Of a stretch of 6,318 nt of DNA, positions 1-5,091 are shown one piece after another. The position numbers and the translations under genes were made by a program. The stretch's first letter is position 1, and the number at the start of each line of letters is the position of its first letter. The notes below the pieces were generated by a model. It searched no databases and was not told the origin of the DNA. It saw only the letters and a list, made by a program, of their open reading frames with translations. Origin of the DNA: Spirochaetes bacterium RIFOXYC1_FULL_54_7 (GTDB taxonomy: Bacteria; Spirochaetota; Spirochaetia; Treponematales; UBA12059). The DNA is taken from assembly GCA_001830645.1 (NCBI GenBank), contig MIBM01000282.1, positions 1 to 6,318 of the forward strand, given 5' to 3'.

Positions 1-1
1 A

Positions 2-445
2 GGGAGCTGGAGTCTTTGGACTCTCAAGCGCCTGGGTCAACAGGGCTTTCTTGCAGCTGTCGACCTGCAGCCCCTCGGCATAAGTCCAGGTACCACCAAT
101 TTTACCTTTATCCGCGGCGACCTCTACGATCAAGCCGTCCGTACAGCCCTGGCCGCCTTTGGCCCCTATGACCTTGTCATGTCCGATGCCGCGCCCTCAA
201 CCAGTGGCAACCGCAGTCTGGACACCGACCGCTCGGAGTCCATAGTAGAGGCTGTACTGGACTACGCCAACGAAATGCTCAGGCCAGGCGGCAAGGTGGT
301 GGCTAAGTTATTCGTCGGGGGCGGCGAGAGGGAACTGCTGGACCGCATGAAAAGCTCATATTCCATGGCCAGGGGCTTCAAGCCCATTGCCTGCCGCAGC
401 GTCAGCTTCGAGACCTATCTGATAGGCCTCGGCCACCGGCCTTGA
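2..445 (+). CDS. rlmE: 23S rRNA (uridine-2'-O)-methyltransferase RlmE/FtsJ, 5' end cut by window
   Basis: This is the C-terminal part of a RlmE/FtsJ-family methyltransferase, which uses S-adenosylmethionine to 2'-O-methylate a uridine in the 23S rRNA A-loop in the cytoplasm. The reading frame is open from base 2, with no start in the window, and ends at TGA 443-445 (147 residues visible of roughly 200 usual). The opening residues G-S-W-S-L and the later V-D-L-Q-P-L match the SAM-binding part of the Rossmann fold. M-S-D-A-A-P-S-T-S-G-N-R (from base 179) is the family's catalytic Asp motif, K-V-V-A-K-L-F holds the catalytic Lys, and S-F-E-T-Y-L-I-G near the end holds the catalytic Glu. The first catalytic Lys would lie upstream of the window. 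The gene is in the same direction as the nqr genes but separated by 102 bases and a probable promoter, so it is likely a different transcription unit. No clear terminator follows it. Confidence 0.93.
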   Translation, partial: GSWSLWTLKRLGQQGFLAAVDLQPLGISPGTTNFTFIRGDLYDQAVRTALAAFGPYDLVMSDAAPSTSGNRSLDTDRSESIVEAVLDYANEMLRPGGKVVAKLFVGGGERELLDRMKSSYSMARGFKPIACRSVSFETYLIGLGHRP

Positions 446-480
446 AGGCTTGTACTGTATCCGGAACCATAAGGCATTGC

Positions 481-508
481 TTGTAATATAAGAGTTTTTC
501 CTTATAAT
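481..508 (+). promoter_or_regulatory. putative sigma-70-type promoter for the nqr operon
   Basis: TATAAT at 503-508 is a perfect -10 hexamer. TTGTAA at 481-486 is a 4/6 match to the -35 consensus, with a 16-base spacer. This is the most AT-rich stretch near the start of the operon and lies about 40 bases before the nqrB start codon, so transcription would begin around 514-516. The call is from sequence pattern only. No other convincing promoter was seen between 548 and 6318. Confidence 0.55.
487..506. repeat. 6-bp inverted repeat overlapping the -10 element
   Basis: TATAAG (487-492) and CTTATA (501-506) are perfect inverted arms separated by 8 bases (AGTTTTTC). After one mismatched pair, one further pair (485/508) matches. 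The right arm overlaps the -10 hexamer and the left arm lies in the spacer. It could be a small operator, or simply a chance product of AT-rich promoter sequence. The stem is too AT-rich and short to be a good terminator. Confidence 0.3.
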
Positions 509-532
509 GAAGCCGACCACATTCAACATTCC

Positions 533-540
533 AGAAGGAG
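533..540 (+). promoter_or_regulatory. Shine-Dalgarno of nqrB, fixes the GTG start
   Basis: AGAAGGAG lies 7 bases before the GTG at 548, which is ideal spacing. The nearer ATG at 541 directly abuts the Shine-Dalgarno and is in another frame, so it can be dismissed as the start. Confidence 0.75.
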
Positions 541-547
541 ATGCTCC

Positions 548-1546
548 GTGTTCCAGAAACAAGCGGTCATGCGGCGCGTCCTGTATGCCCTGACGCCAAT
601 CGCAGCCTTCGCGGTCTGGCTTTATGGTCTACGGGTACTTGCCGTGCTGGCAGTCAGCCTGGCTGTCGGCGTCCTGGTAGAATATCTGTTCGAAAAGAAA
701 AAGGGCGGCAAGGTAAGCGAAGCCGTTCTGGTAACTGCCACCCTTTTTGCCCTGTCCATGCCTCCCGGGGCTCCCTTGTGGATAGTAGCCATCGGCATAG
801 CCTTCGCGGTGTTCATGGCCAAGGAAGTATATGGAGGCTTCGGCCGCAACATCTTCAATCCAGCGATAGCCGGCCGGCTTTTCGTGTATATATCCTTTGC
901 CGGTGTACTAGGCAACTCTTTCTATGAACCTGGCAATTTCGGGGCAGCCGCTGGCAGCCTCTTTGGCAAGGTCGACGCGGTAACCGCGGTCACACCGCTG
1001 GCAGCCCTGCGTGCCGGTACCCAGGTTCCTTTGCTTGGACTGCTCACCGGTATACGGCCAGGTTCCATAGGTGAATCCAGTGTCATCCTTATCGTAGCAG
1101 CGGCCATCTACCTGCTGGTCACCAAGACCGCGCAATGGCGGCTCATGATGTCCACTGTCATCGGAGGCGCGGTTGCGGCAGGTATCCTGATGCTCGCCGG
1201 CATACCGGCTGCCCTTCCGCTCGAGGCACTGCTGGCAGGAAGTTTCCTGTTCGTGGCGGTCTTCATGAGCACTGATCCAGTATCGGCTCCCAAGAAGCAG
1301 CCAGCACAGCTTGTCTACGGCCTCCTCATAGGAGTGGTTGTGGTGGTGATCCGCACCTTCAGCCTGTTCCCGGAAGGTACCAGCTTTGCCATCCTCATCG
1401 GCAATACCTTTGCCAGCCTTTTCGACAGGCAGGCAACAGCCAGTGCCAAGCGAAAGGCCGGCTCGGCCATGGCGGCCGCGGCCAAGGTTGCCGCGGCCAA
1501 GGCTGACGTCTCCAAGGCAGCCCCGTCCAAGGAGGCAGCACAATGA
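548..1546 (+). CDS. nqrB: Na+-translocating NADH:quinone reductase subunit B (NqrB/RnfD family), short form
   Basis: Polytopic inner-membrane subunit (332 residues, about ten hydrophobic segments). In known Nqr it carries covalent FMN, binds riboflavin and forms the ion path. NqrB rather than RnfD is indicated by K-E-V-Y-G-G-F-G-R-N-I-F-N-P-A (92-106), P-G-S-I-G-E (171-176), F-M-S-T-D-P-V-S-A (239-247) and F-P-E-G...F-A-S-L-F-D (274-293), and by the downstream NqrF. The expected FMN-threonine motif is D-A-V-T-A-V-T-P-L at 143-151 (candidate Thr149), with Val148 where the family normally has Ala. It is about 80 residues shorter than the roughly 410 of proteobacterial NqrB, missing the N-terminal extension. 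Residues 298-332 form a Lys/Ala-rich tail. It starts with GTG behind a strong Shine-Dalgarno, and its stop overlaps nqrC by ATGA. A divergent RnfD is the alternative name, but the neighbours favour NqrB. Confidence 0.88.
   Translation: MFQKQAVMRRVLYALTPIAAFAVWLYGLRVLAVLAVSLAVGVLVEYLFEKKKGGKVSEAVLVTATLFALSMPPGAPLWIVAIGIAFAVFMAKEVYGGFGRNIFNPAIAGRLFVYISFAGVLGNSFYEPGNFGAAAGSLFGKVDAVTAVTPLAALRAGTQVPLLGLLTGIRPGSIGESSVILIVAAAIYLLVTKTAQWRLMMSTVIGGAVAAGILMLAGIPAALPLEALLAGSFLFVAVFMSTDPVSAPKKQPAQLVYGLLIGVVVVVIRTFSLFPEGTSFAILIGNTFASLFDRQATASAKRKAGSAMAAAAKVAAAKADVSKAAPSKEAAQ
1475..1502 (+). repeat. 13-bp direct repeat inside the NqrB tail
   Basis: GCCGCGGCCAAGG occurs at 1475-1487 and again at 1490-1502, a 15-base period. 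It encodes two copies of Ala-Ala-Ala-Lys-x (residues 310-319), in frame and so length-neutral for the reading frame. It probably arose by slippage-type duplication of Ala/Lys codons. It explains part of the low-complexity C-terminal tail. Confidence 0.6.
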
Positions 1547-2163
1547 AAAAAGACTCCATATTGTACGTTGTGGCCTTCACCTTCGCCGTATGCGCCATTT
1601 TCGTGCTTGTCCTGGCCCTGGCCAATGAGAGCACCAAGGACCTGGTCGAGGCCAACCGCGAGTTTGCCTCCCAGTCAGCCGTACTTGATGCCCTGGGCAT
1701 AGCCTGGGCAGACCGTAGCCAGGCTGCCACCCTGTACAAGGAGCAGGTTTCACCGGTTGAAGGAAGCGTGCCTCCTGCGTACCGGGCTACTGTCGATGGT
1801 TCCGGGTTCATTGCCGTTGAACACACCGGAGCCGGCCTGTGGGGAGCCATCACGGTCATCCTTGCAGCCGACCCGGAAGCTACCCTCATCAGGGGCATCC
1901 AGATCGTTGCCCAGAACGAGACGCCAGGCCTCGGCGGCCGCATAGAAGAAGCCTGGTTCCTGGGCCAATTCAAAGGGGAGAAAGTGCCAGGCCAGAAGAT
2001 CCGCGTAGCTGTCGGTGCTGAATCCAAGGGTTCAGGCGACACGGACACGGAGAATGGCCTTGCGGATGGCGTCCCCGGCGCCAGCCGCACCAGCCAGGCC
2101 TTCGAATCCATAGTCAATGATGCCCTTGTCAGGGTCAAAGCCATTGCGGGAGGTGGCAAATGA
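1543..2163 (+). CDS. nqrC: Na+-translocating NADH:quinone reductase subunit C (NqrC/RnfG family, FMN-binding domain)
   Basis: Membrane-anchored flavoprotein subunit (206 residues; proteobacterial NqrC is about 255). Residues 7-27 form one N-terminal transmembrane helix. The rest is an extracytoplasmic FMN-binding domain. G-A-G-L-W-G-A-I (96-103) is the NqrC-type form of the glycine motif, and N-E-T-P-G-L-G-G (125-132) is the hallmark of the NqrC/RnfG family. In characterised members ApbE attaches FMN by phosphoester to the last Thr of an S/T-G-A-T motif. Here the corresponding stretch is D-G-V-P-G-A-S-R-T-S (175-184), so the acceptor would be Ser181, and Pro178 replaces the usual Ser/Thr. The start ATG at 1543 overlaps the nqrB stop and has AAGGAGG at 1529-1535. 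The stop overlaps the nqrD start (ATGA), which suggests coupled translation. Confidence 0.9.
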   Translation: MKKDSILYVVAFTFAVCAIFVLVLALANESTKDLVEANREFASQSAVLDALGIAWADRSQAATLYKEQVSPVEGSVPPAYRATVDGSGFIAVEHTGAGLWGAITVILAADPEATLIRGIQIVAQNETPGLGGRIEEAWFLGQFKGEKVPGQKIRVAVGAESKGSGDTDTENGLADGVPGASRTSQAFESIVNDALVRVKAIAGGGK

Positions 2164-2828
2164 GCAAGACCATGGCTATCCTCAAGGACAATCTCTGGAC
2201 CAACAATCCCATCTTCATCCAGATACTGGGAATCTGCTCGACGCTGGCGGTAACCAACAACCTGCGCAATACGGCAATAATGACCTTGGGCGTAGCCTTG
2301 ACCACCGCATTTTCAAGCCTGACCCTTTCTGCCATGAAGGACCTGATACCAAGGAAGGTCAGAATGATCATCCAGGTGCTGGTCATTTCCTTCTACGTCA
2401 TCATCATAGACATACTGCTCCGAGCCTACCTGCCCGAGGTTTCAAAACAGCTCGGGCCTTATGTGGGCTTGATCATCACCAACTGCATCATCATGGGCAG
2501 GGCTGAAGCCTTTGCCCAGGCCAGCAAACCCCTCCTGTCATGGTGGGATGGCCTGACCAGTGGCCTCGGTTATATGGCCGTGCTCATGGGTATAGCGGTG
2601 GTCCGGGAGTTGCTTGGTTTCGGCACGCTGTTCGGTATCAAGATCATGCCAGAAGCCTTTGTCCCCTGGACCATCATGATAATGGCGCCCAGCGCCTTCT
2701 TCCTGGTGGCTATGGTCATGTGGTGGGCCAAATCAATGCAGGCAGGGAGGAAACCGGAAGCCAAACCGGCAACTCCAGGCCAGCAGGCCACAGCTGCCGC
2801 AGCTCCAACCACAACAGCGAAAGCATAG
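2160..2828 (+). CDS. nqrD: Na+-translocating NADH:quinone reductase subunit D
   Basis: Integral membrane subunit with about six helices (222 residues, against about 210 usual). The NqrD family pattern is clear: N-N-P-I-F-I-Q-I-L-G-I-C near the start, V-S-K-Q-L (94-98), then G-L-I-I-T-N-C-I-I-M-G-R-A-E-A-F-A (103-119), and A-P-S-A-F-F-L (176-182). Cys26 and Cys109 correspond to the two cysteines that, with two from NqrE, hold the 2Fe-2S cluster in the middle of the membrane in the Vibrio cholerae enzyme. This assignment is by remembered homology. RnfE is the paralogue, but I-I-M-G-R and the K-Q-L stretch fit NqrD better. The last 25 residues or so (from about 198) form an Ala/Pro/Thr/Lys-rich tail not expected in the family. 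It begins with ATG overlapping the nqrC stop, behind GGGAGGTGG (2148-2156), and ends 9 bases before nqrE. Confidence 0.93.
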   Translation: MSKTMAILKDNLWTNNPIFIQILGICSTLAVTNNLRNTAIMTLGVALTTAFSSLTLSAMKDLIPRKVRMIIQVLVISFYVIIIDILLRAYLPEVSKQLGPYVGLIITNCIIMGRAEAFAQASKPLLSWWDGLTSGLGYMAVLMGIAVVRELLGFGTLFGIKIMPEAFVPWTIMIMAPSAFFLVAMVMWWAKSMQAGRKPEAKPATPGQQATAAAAPTTTAKA

Positions 2829-2837
2829 GGAGGAACC

Positions 2838-3431
2838 ATGCCACCCCTGATCAACCCCATAACCCTGTTCTTTGCATCCATCTTCACCAGCAACATACTC
2901 CTTACCAACTTCCTGGGTATGTGCTCCTTCATTTCCATCTCCAAAGACTGGAAAAGTTCCTTCGGTCTTGGTATGGCTGTTACCGTGGTCCTGACCATAA
3001 CCGCCGCCGTAAGCTGGCTGGTTCTGCGATTCGTCCTGGTTCCCTTCGGAATGGAATACCTGTCCTTCATCATCTTCATCATAGTAATAGCCGCGGTTGT
3101 ACAGATACTGGAGATGGTCATAGACCGGGCAAGCCCGGCCCTCTATCTGAGCCTCGGCATCTTCCTCCCCCTCATTACGGTGAACTGCGCCATCCTCGGC
3201 GCCATCCTGTTCATGCAGATCCGCAGTTACAACTTCATCCAGGCCATCACCTTCGGAGCCGGCTCCGGATTGGGGTGGTGGCTGGCAATAATGCTCCTGG
3301 CGGCTATCCGGGAACGCACAGAGAAAAACCCCGTCCCGGCTGGTCTCAAGGGGCCGGGGATTACCATGATCACCATAGGCTTCATGGCGATGGCCTTCAT
3401 CGGCTTTTCCGGCATGATAGCGGTACAGTAA
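2838..3431 (+). CDS. nqrE: Na+-translocating NADH:quinone reductase subunit E
   Basis: Integral membrane subunit with about six helices and the length normal for the family (197 residues). It is the inverted-topology partner of NqrD. Diagnostic blocks are N-F-L-G-M-C-S-F (24-31), F-G-L-G-M-A-V-T-V-V (42-51), V-Q-I-L-E-M-V-I-D (88-96), G-I-F-L-P-L-I-T-V-N-C-A-I (107-119) and S-G-L-G-W-W-L-A-I (near 145). Cys29 and Cys117 are the predicted NqrE ligands of the intramembrane 2Fe-2S centre shared with NqrD. P-A-G-L-K-G-P-G-I-T near the C-terminus is also typical. The ATG is preceded by GGAGG at 2829-2833 with a rather short 4-base gap. The stop codon TAA touches the nqrF Shine-Dalgarno. Nothing looks degraded or truncated. 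Confidence 0.95.
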   Translation: MPPLINPITLFFASIFTSNILLTNFLGMCSFISISKDWKSSFGLGMAVTVVLTITAAVSWLVLRFVLVPFGMEYLSFIIFIIVIAAVVQILEMVIDRASPALYLSLGIFLPLITVNCAILGAILFMQIRSYNFIQAITFGAGSGLGWWLAIMLLAAIRERTEKNPVPAGLKGPGITMITIGFMAMAFIGFSGMIAVQ

Positions 3432-3436
3432 GGAGG
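3431..3436 (+). promoter_or_regulatory. Shine-Dalgarno of nqrF, fixes the GTG start
   Basis: AGGAGG at 3431-3436 shares its first base with the nqrE TAA stop and lies 8 bases before GTG 3445. The GTG start gives the expected N-terminal membrane helix, whereas no ATG lies nearby in this frame. Confidence 0.75.
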
Positions 3437-3444
3437 AATACTCT

Positions 3445-4566
3445 GTGAACCCGATTATACTGGGCCCCTTGGTAACAGCGGGTATAGCAGCCTCCCTGGC
3501 CTTGCTCATCTCCCTGATAGACAGGGTGGTCAATGACTACGGCGAGGTTTCCATAGACATAAACGGTGGCAAACGCATGTACAAGGTACGCGGTGGTTCT
3601 GCCCTCCTGGGAACCCTGGCCGCCGAAGGGATCTTCGTGCCCTCTGCCTGTGGCGGACGAGGCTCCTGCGGAGCCTGCAAGGTTCGGGTCCTGTCGGACG
3701 TAGGCCCCCATCTGCCAACCGAGATACCCTACCTGACCCCCCAGGAAATCGAGCAGAATGTACGCCTGTCCTGCCAGATAAAGCTCAAGAAGGACATCCA
3801 GCTGGAGATGCCCGAGGAACTGTTCAGCGTCAAGAAATTCAAGTCCACCGTCACTTCGATGAAGGACCTTACCTACGACATCAAGGAAGTCCTCTTCAGG
3901 CTGGACGAACCCAAGGATATCGACTTCATCGCGGGCCAGTACGTGCAGATAGTCGTGCCCCCCTACGGCTCCGTAAAGGAGAGCGTCCAGCGGGCATATT
4001 CCATGTCGTCCCGTCCCCTGGACAAGAACCATGTAGAACTGCTTGTGCGCCTTGTGCCCGGTGGCATTGCCACAACCTTTGTACACCAACAGTTGAAGGA
4101 AGGCGGCAAAGTGGAACTGGTTGGTGCCTTCGGTGATTTCCGTGTCAGGGATACCCCGGCAGCCATGGTTTGTGTGGCCGGTGGTTCCGGCATGGCCCCC
4201 TTCAAGAGCATGTTCTATGATATGCGCGAGAACAATTCCTTCCCTGAGAAGGAAATCTGGTACTTCTTCGGAGCCCGGACCACCAAGGACATGTTCTACC
4301 TGGATGAACTTCGGCAACTCCAGAAGGAATGGTCGCGCTTCCACTTCATACCTGCCCTCTCGGAACCTAAACCAGAAGAAAACTGGAAAGGCGAGACAGG
4401 TCTGATAACCGATGTGCTTGAAAAATACATCAAGGAAAAAATCGGCAAGGACGAGGGTCTGGAAGGCTACCTCTGCGGCAGCCCCGGCATGATCAATGCC
4501 TGCATAAACGTGATGACCAGAAACGGCATGGAAGAATCCAAGGTATACTACGACAAGTTCGCCTGA
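3445..4566 (+). CDS. nqrF: Na+-translocating NADH:quinone reductase subunit F (NADH dehydrogenase module)
   Basis: Electron-input subunit (373 residues, about 408 in Vibrio). It oxidises NADH at the cytoplasmic face and passes electrons through FAD and a 2Fe-2S cluster into the membrane subunits. Domains in order are a transmembrane anchor (about 5-24), a plant-type ferredoxin domain (about 35-125) with Cys69, Cys75, Cys78 and Cys110 (C-x5-C-x2-C-x31-C), an FAD domain (about 132-235) with R-A-Y-S-M-S-S at 183-189, and an NADH domain with G-G-S-G-M-A-P-F-K-S (246-255) and C-G-S-P-G-M-I (344-350). The cysteine positions are almost identical to my memory of V. cholerae NqrF. This gene is what separates the cluster from Rnf, where RnfB and RnfC take electrons from ferredoxin and NAD. 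It starts with GTG. The unknown gene follows after 18 bases. Confidence 0.96.
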   Translation: MNPIILGPLVTAGIAASLALLISLIDRVVNDYGEVSIDINGGKRMYKVRGGSALLGTLAAEGIFVPSACGGRGSCGACKVRVLSDVGPHLPTEIPYLTPQEIEQNVRLSCQIKLKKDIQLEMPEELFSVKKFKSTVTSMKDLTYDIKEVLFRLDEPKDIDFIAGQYVQIVVPPYGSVKESVQRAYSMSSRPLDKNHVELLVRLVPGGIATTFVHQQLKEGGKVELVGAFGDFRVRDTPAAMVCVAGGSGMAPFKSMFYDMRENNSFPEKEIWYFFGARTTKDMFYLDELRQLQKEWSRFHFIPALSEPKPEENWKGETGLITDVLEKYIKEKIGKDEGLEGYLCGSPGMINACINVMTRNGMEESKVYYDKFA

Positions 4567-4584
4567 TACGAACCAGGAGGCAGC

Positions 4585-5034
4585 ATGAAGAATACAGAAG
4601 CCGAAAAGAACGCCCTTCAGCGCATGAAACCAGGCGCCATCACCATCCAGGGCTTCCTGGGTACCGATACACGGAGCCTGGCTGATATCATAGAAGCCGA
4701 TGCGGAGGAGTTCAGACGCCTGAAACTGGATCCGGAAGAAGCAGCAGATGGCCTTGAGCGCCTGCGTGACGCTGGCCAGGCCGGCCTTGGCGAGCCCATC
4801 ACGGTGGAAGGGCGCTACATAGTCAGCACCGGGGACGCCAGAGGTGTTCTGCCCTGCCCCTACGGTGACGGCGTGTTCCATAAAAACTCGGTCACCGTAG
4901 ACGACGAGCAGAGTGGCGTCGAACTTATCTACAGCGATCTATCCCTGCACCTGCTCCGTGCCCACGGCTTCTGCCAGGGCCAGGGCAGCCCCTTCAGGCT
5001 GGCTCCGGAGGCCTTGGCCAGATTGCTGGGCTGA
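4585..5034 (+). CDS. hypothetical protein, 149 residues, directly downstream of nqrF
   Basis: I do not recognise this family. It is predicted to be soluble, with no signal peptide or membrane helix. An acidic, helix-prone N-terminal half (residues 30-66, rich in Glu, Asp, Ala and Arg) is followed by a Gly/Pro/His/Cys-bearing C-terminal half. Dense, motif-like stretches are P-G-A-I-T-I-Q-G-F-L-G-T-D (16-28), R-G-V-L-P-C-P (86-92), S-D-L-S-L-H-L-L (117-124) and H-G-F-C-Q-G-Q-G-S-P-F-R-L (127-139). They look like family-conserved blocks rather than random sequence. There are two cysteines (91, 130) and several histidines (99, 122, 127), so a metal or redox role is possible but unproven. The ATG has AGGAGG at 4575-4580 with a short 4-base gap. 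The gene is co-directional and 18 bases from nqrF, so it is probably co-transcribed. It is not NqrM (a small Cys-rich membrane protein) and not ApbE. Confidence 0.8.
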   Translation: MKNTEAEKNALQRMKPGAITIQGFLGTDTRSLADIIEADAEEFRRLKLDPEEAADGLERLRDAGQAGLGEPITVEGRYIVSTGDARGVLPCPYGDGVFHKNSVTVDDEQSGVELIYSDLSLHLLRAHGFCQGQGSPFRLAPEALARLLG

Positions 5035-5091
5035 ACAAAAGCCCCGGCAGCACCCTTGCGTATCCAGGCCTTGGCGTTGCACAATGAATGC

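Noticed and set aside
425..450. GGCC-ACC-GGCC mini-hairpin at the end of rlmE as a terminator
   Set aside because: The stem is only four pairs, lies inside the coding sequence, and has no T-run behind it.
541..927. ATG at 541 opening a 128-codon frame
   Set aside because: It abuts the Shine-Dalgarno with no spacing, and the translation is low-quality. GTG 548 gives NqrB.
2540..3448. A 302-codon + strand frame across the end of nqrD and all of nqrE
   Set aside because: It is out of frame with two well-supported membrane subunits. Its product is rich in His, Pro, Gly and Arg without any family motif.
2733..3533. A 266-codon - strand frame opposite nqrE
   Set aside because: It is the shadow of nqrE and the nqrD tail. 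Acidic, Gly/Asp-rich nonsense composition.
548..4566. Calling the cluster an Rnf complex
   Set aside because: The last subunit is an NqrF with 2Fe-2S, FAD and NADH domains, no RnfB or RnfC is present, and the D and E subunits match NqrD and NqrE motifs better than RnfE and RnfA.
3397..4881. A 494-codon open frame on the - strand opposite nqrF and the unknown gene
   Set aside because: It lies antisense to a gene with unmistakable Fe-S, FAD and NADH motifs, and its translation shows no domain or membrane pattern. Long antisense frames are expected from the codon bias of GC-rich genes.
5035..5091. Possible terminator or promoter between the unknown gene and the YihY fusion
   Set aside because: No stem followed by a T-run and no -10/-35 pair could be found in these 57 bases.
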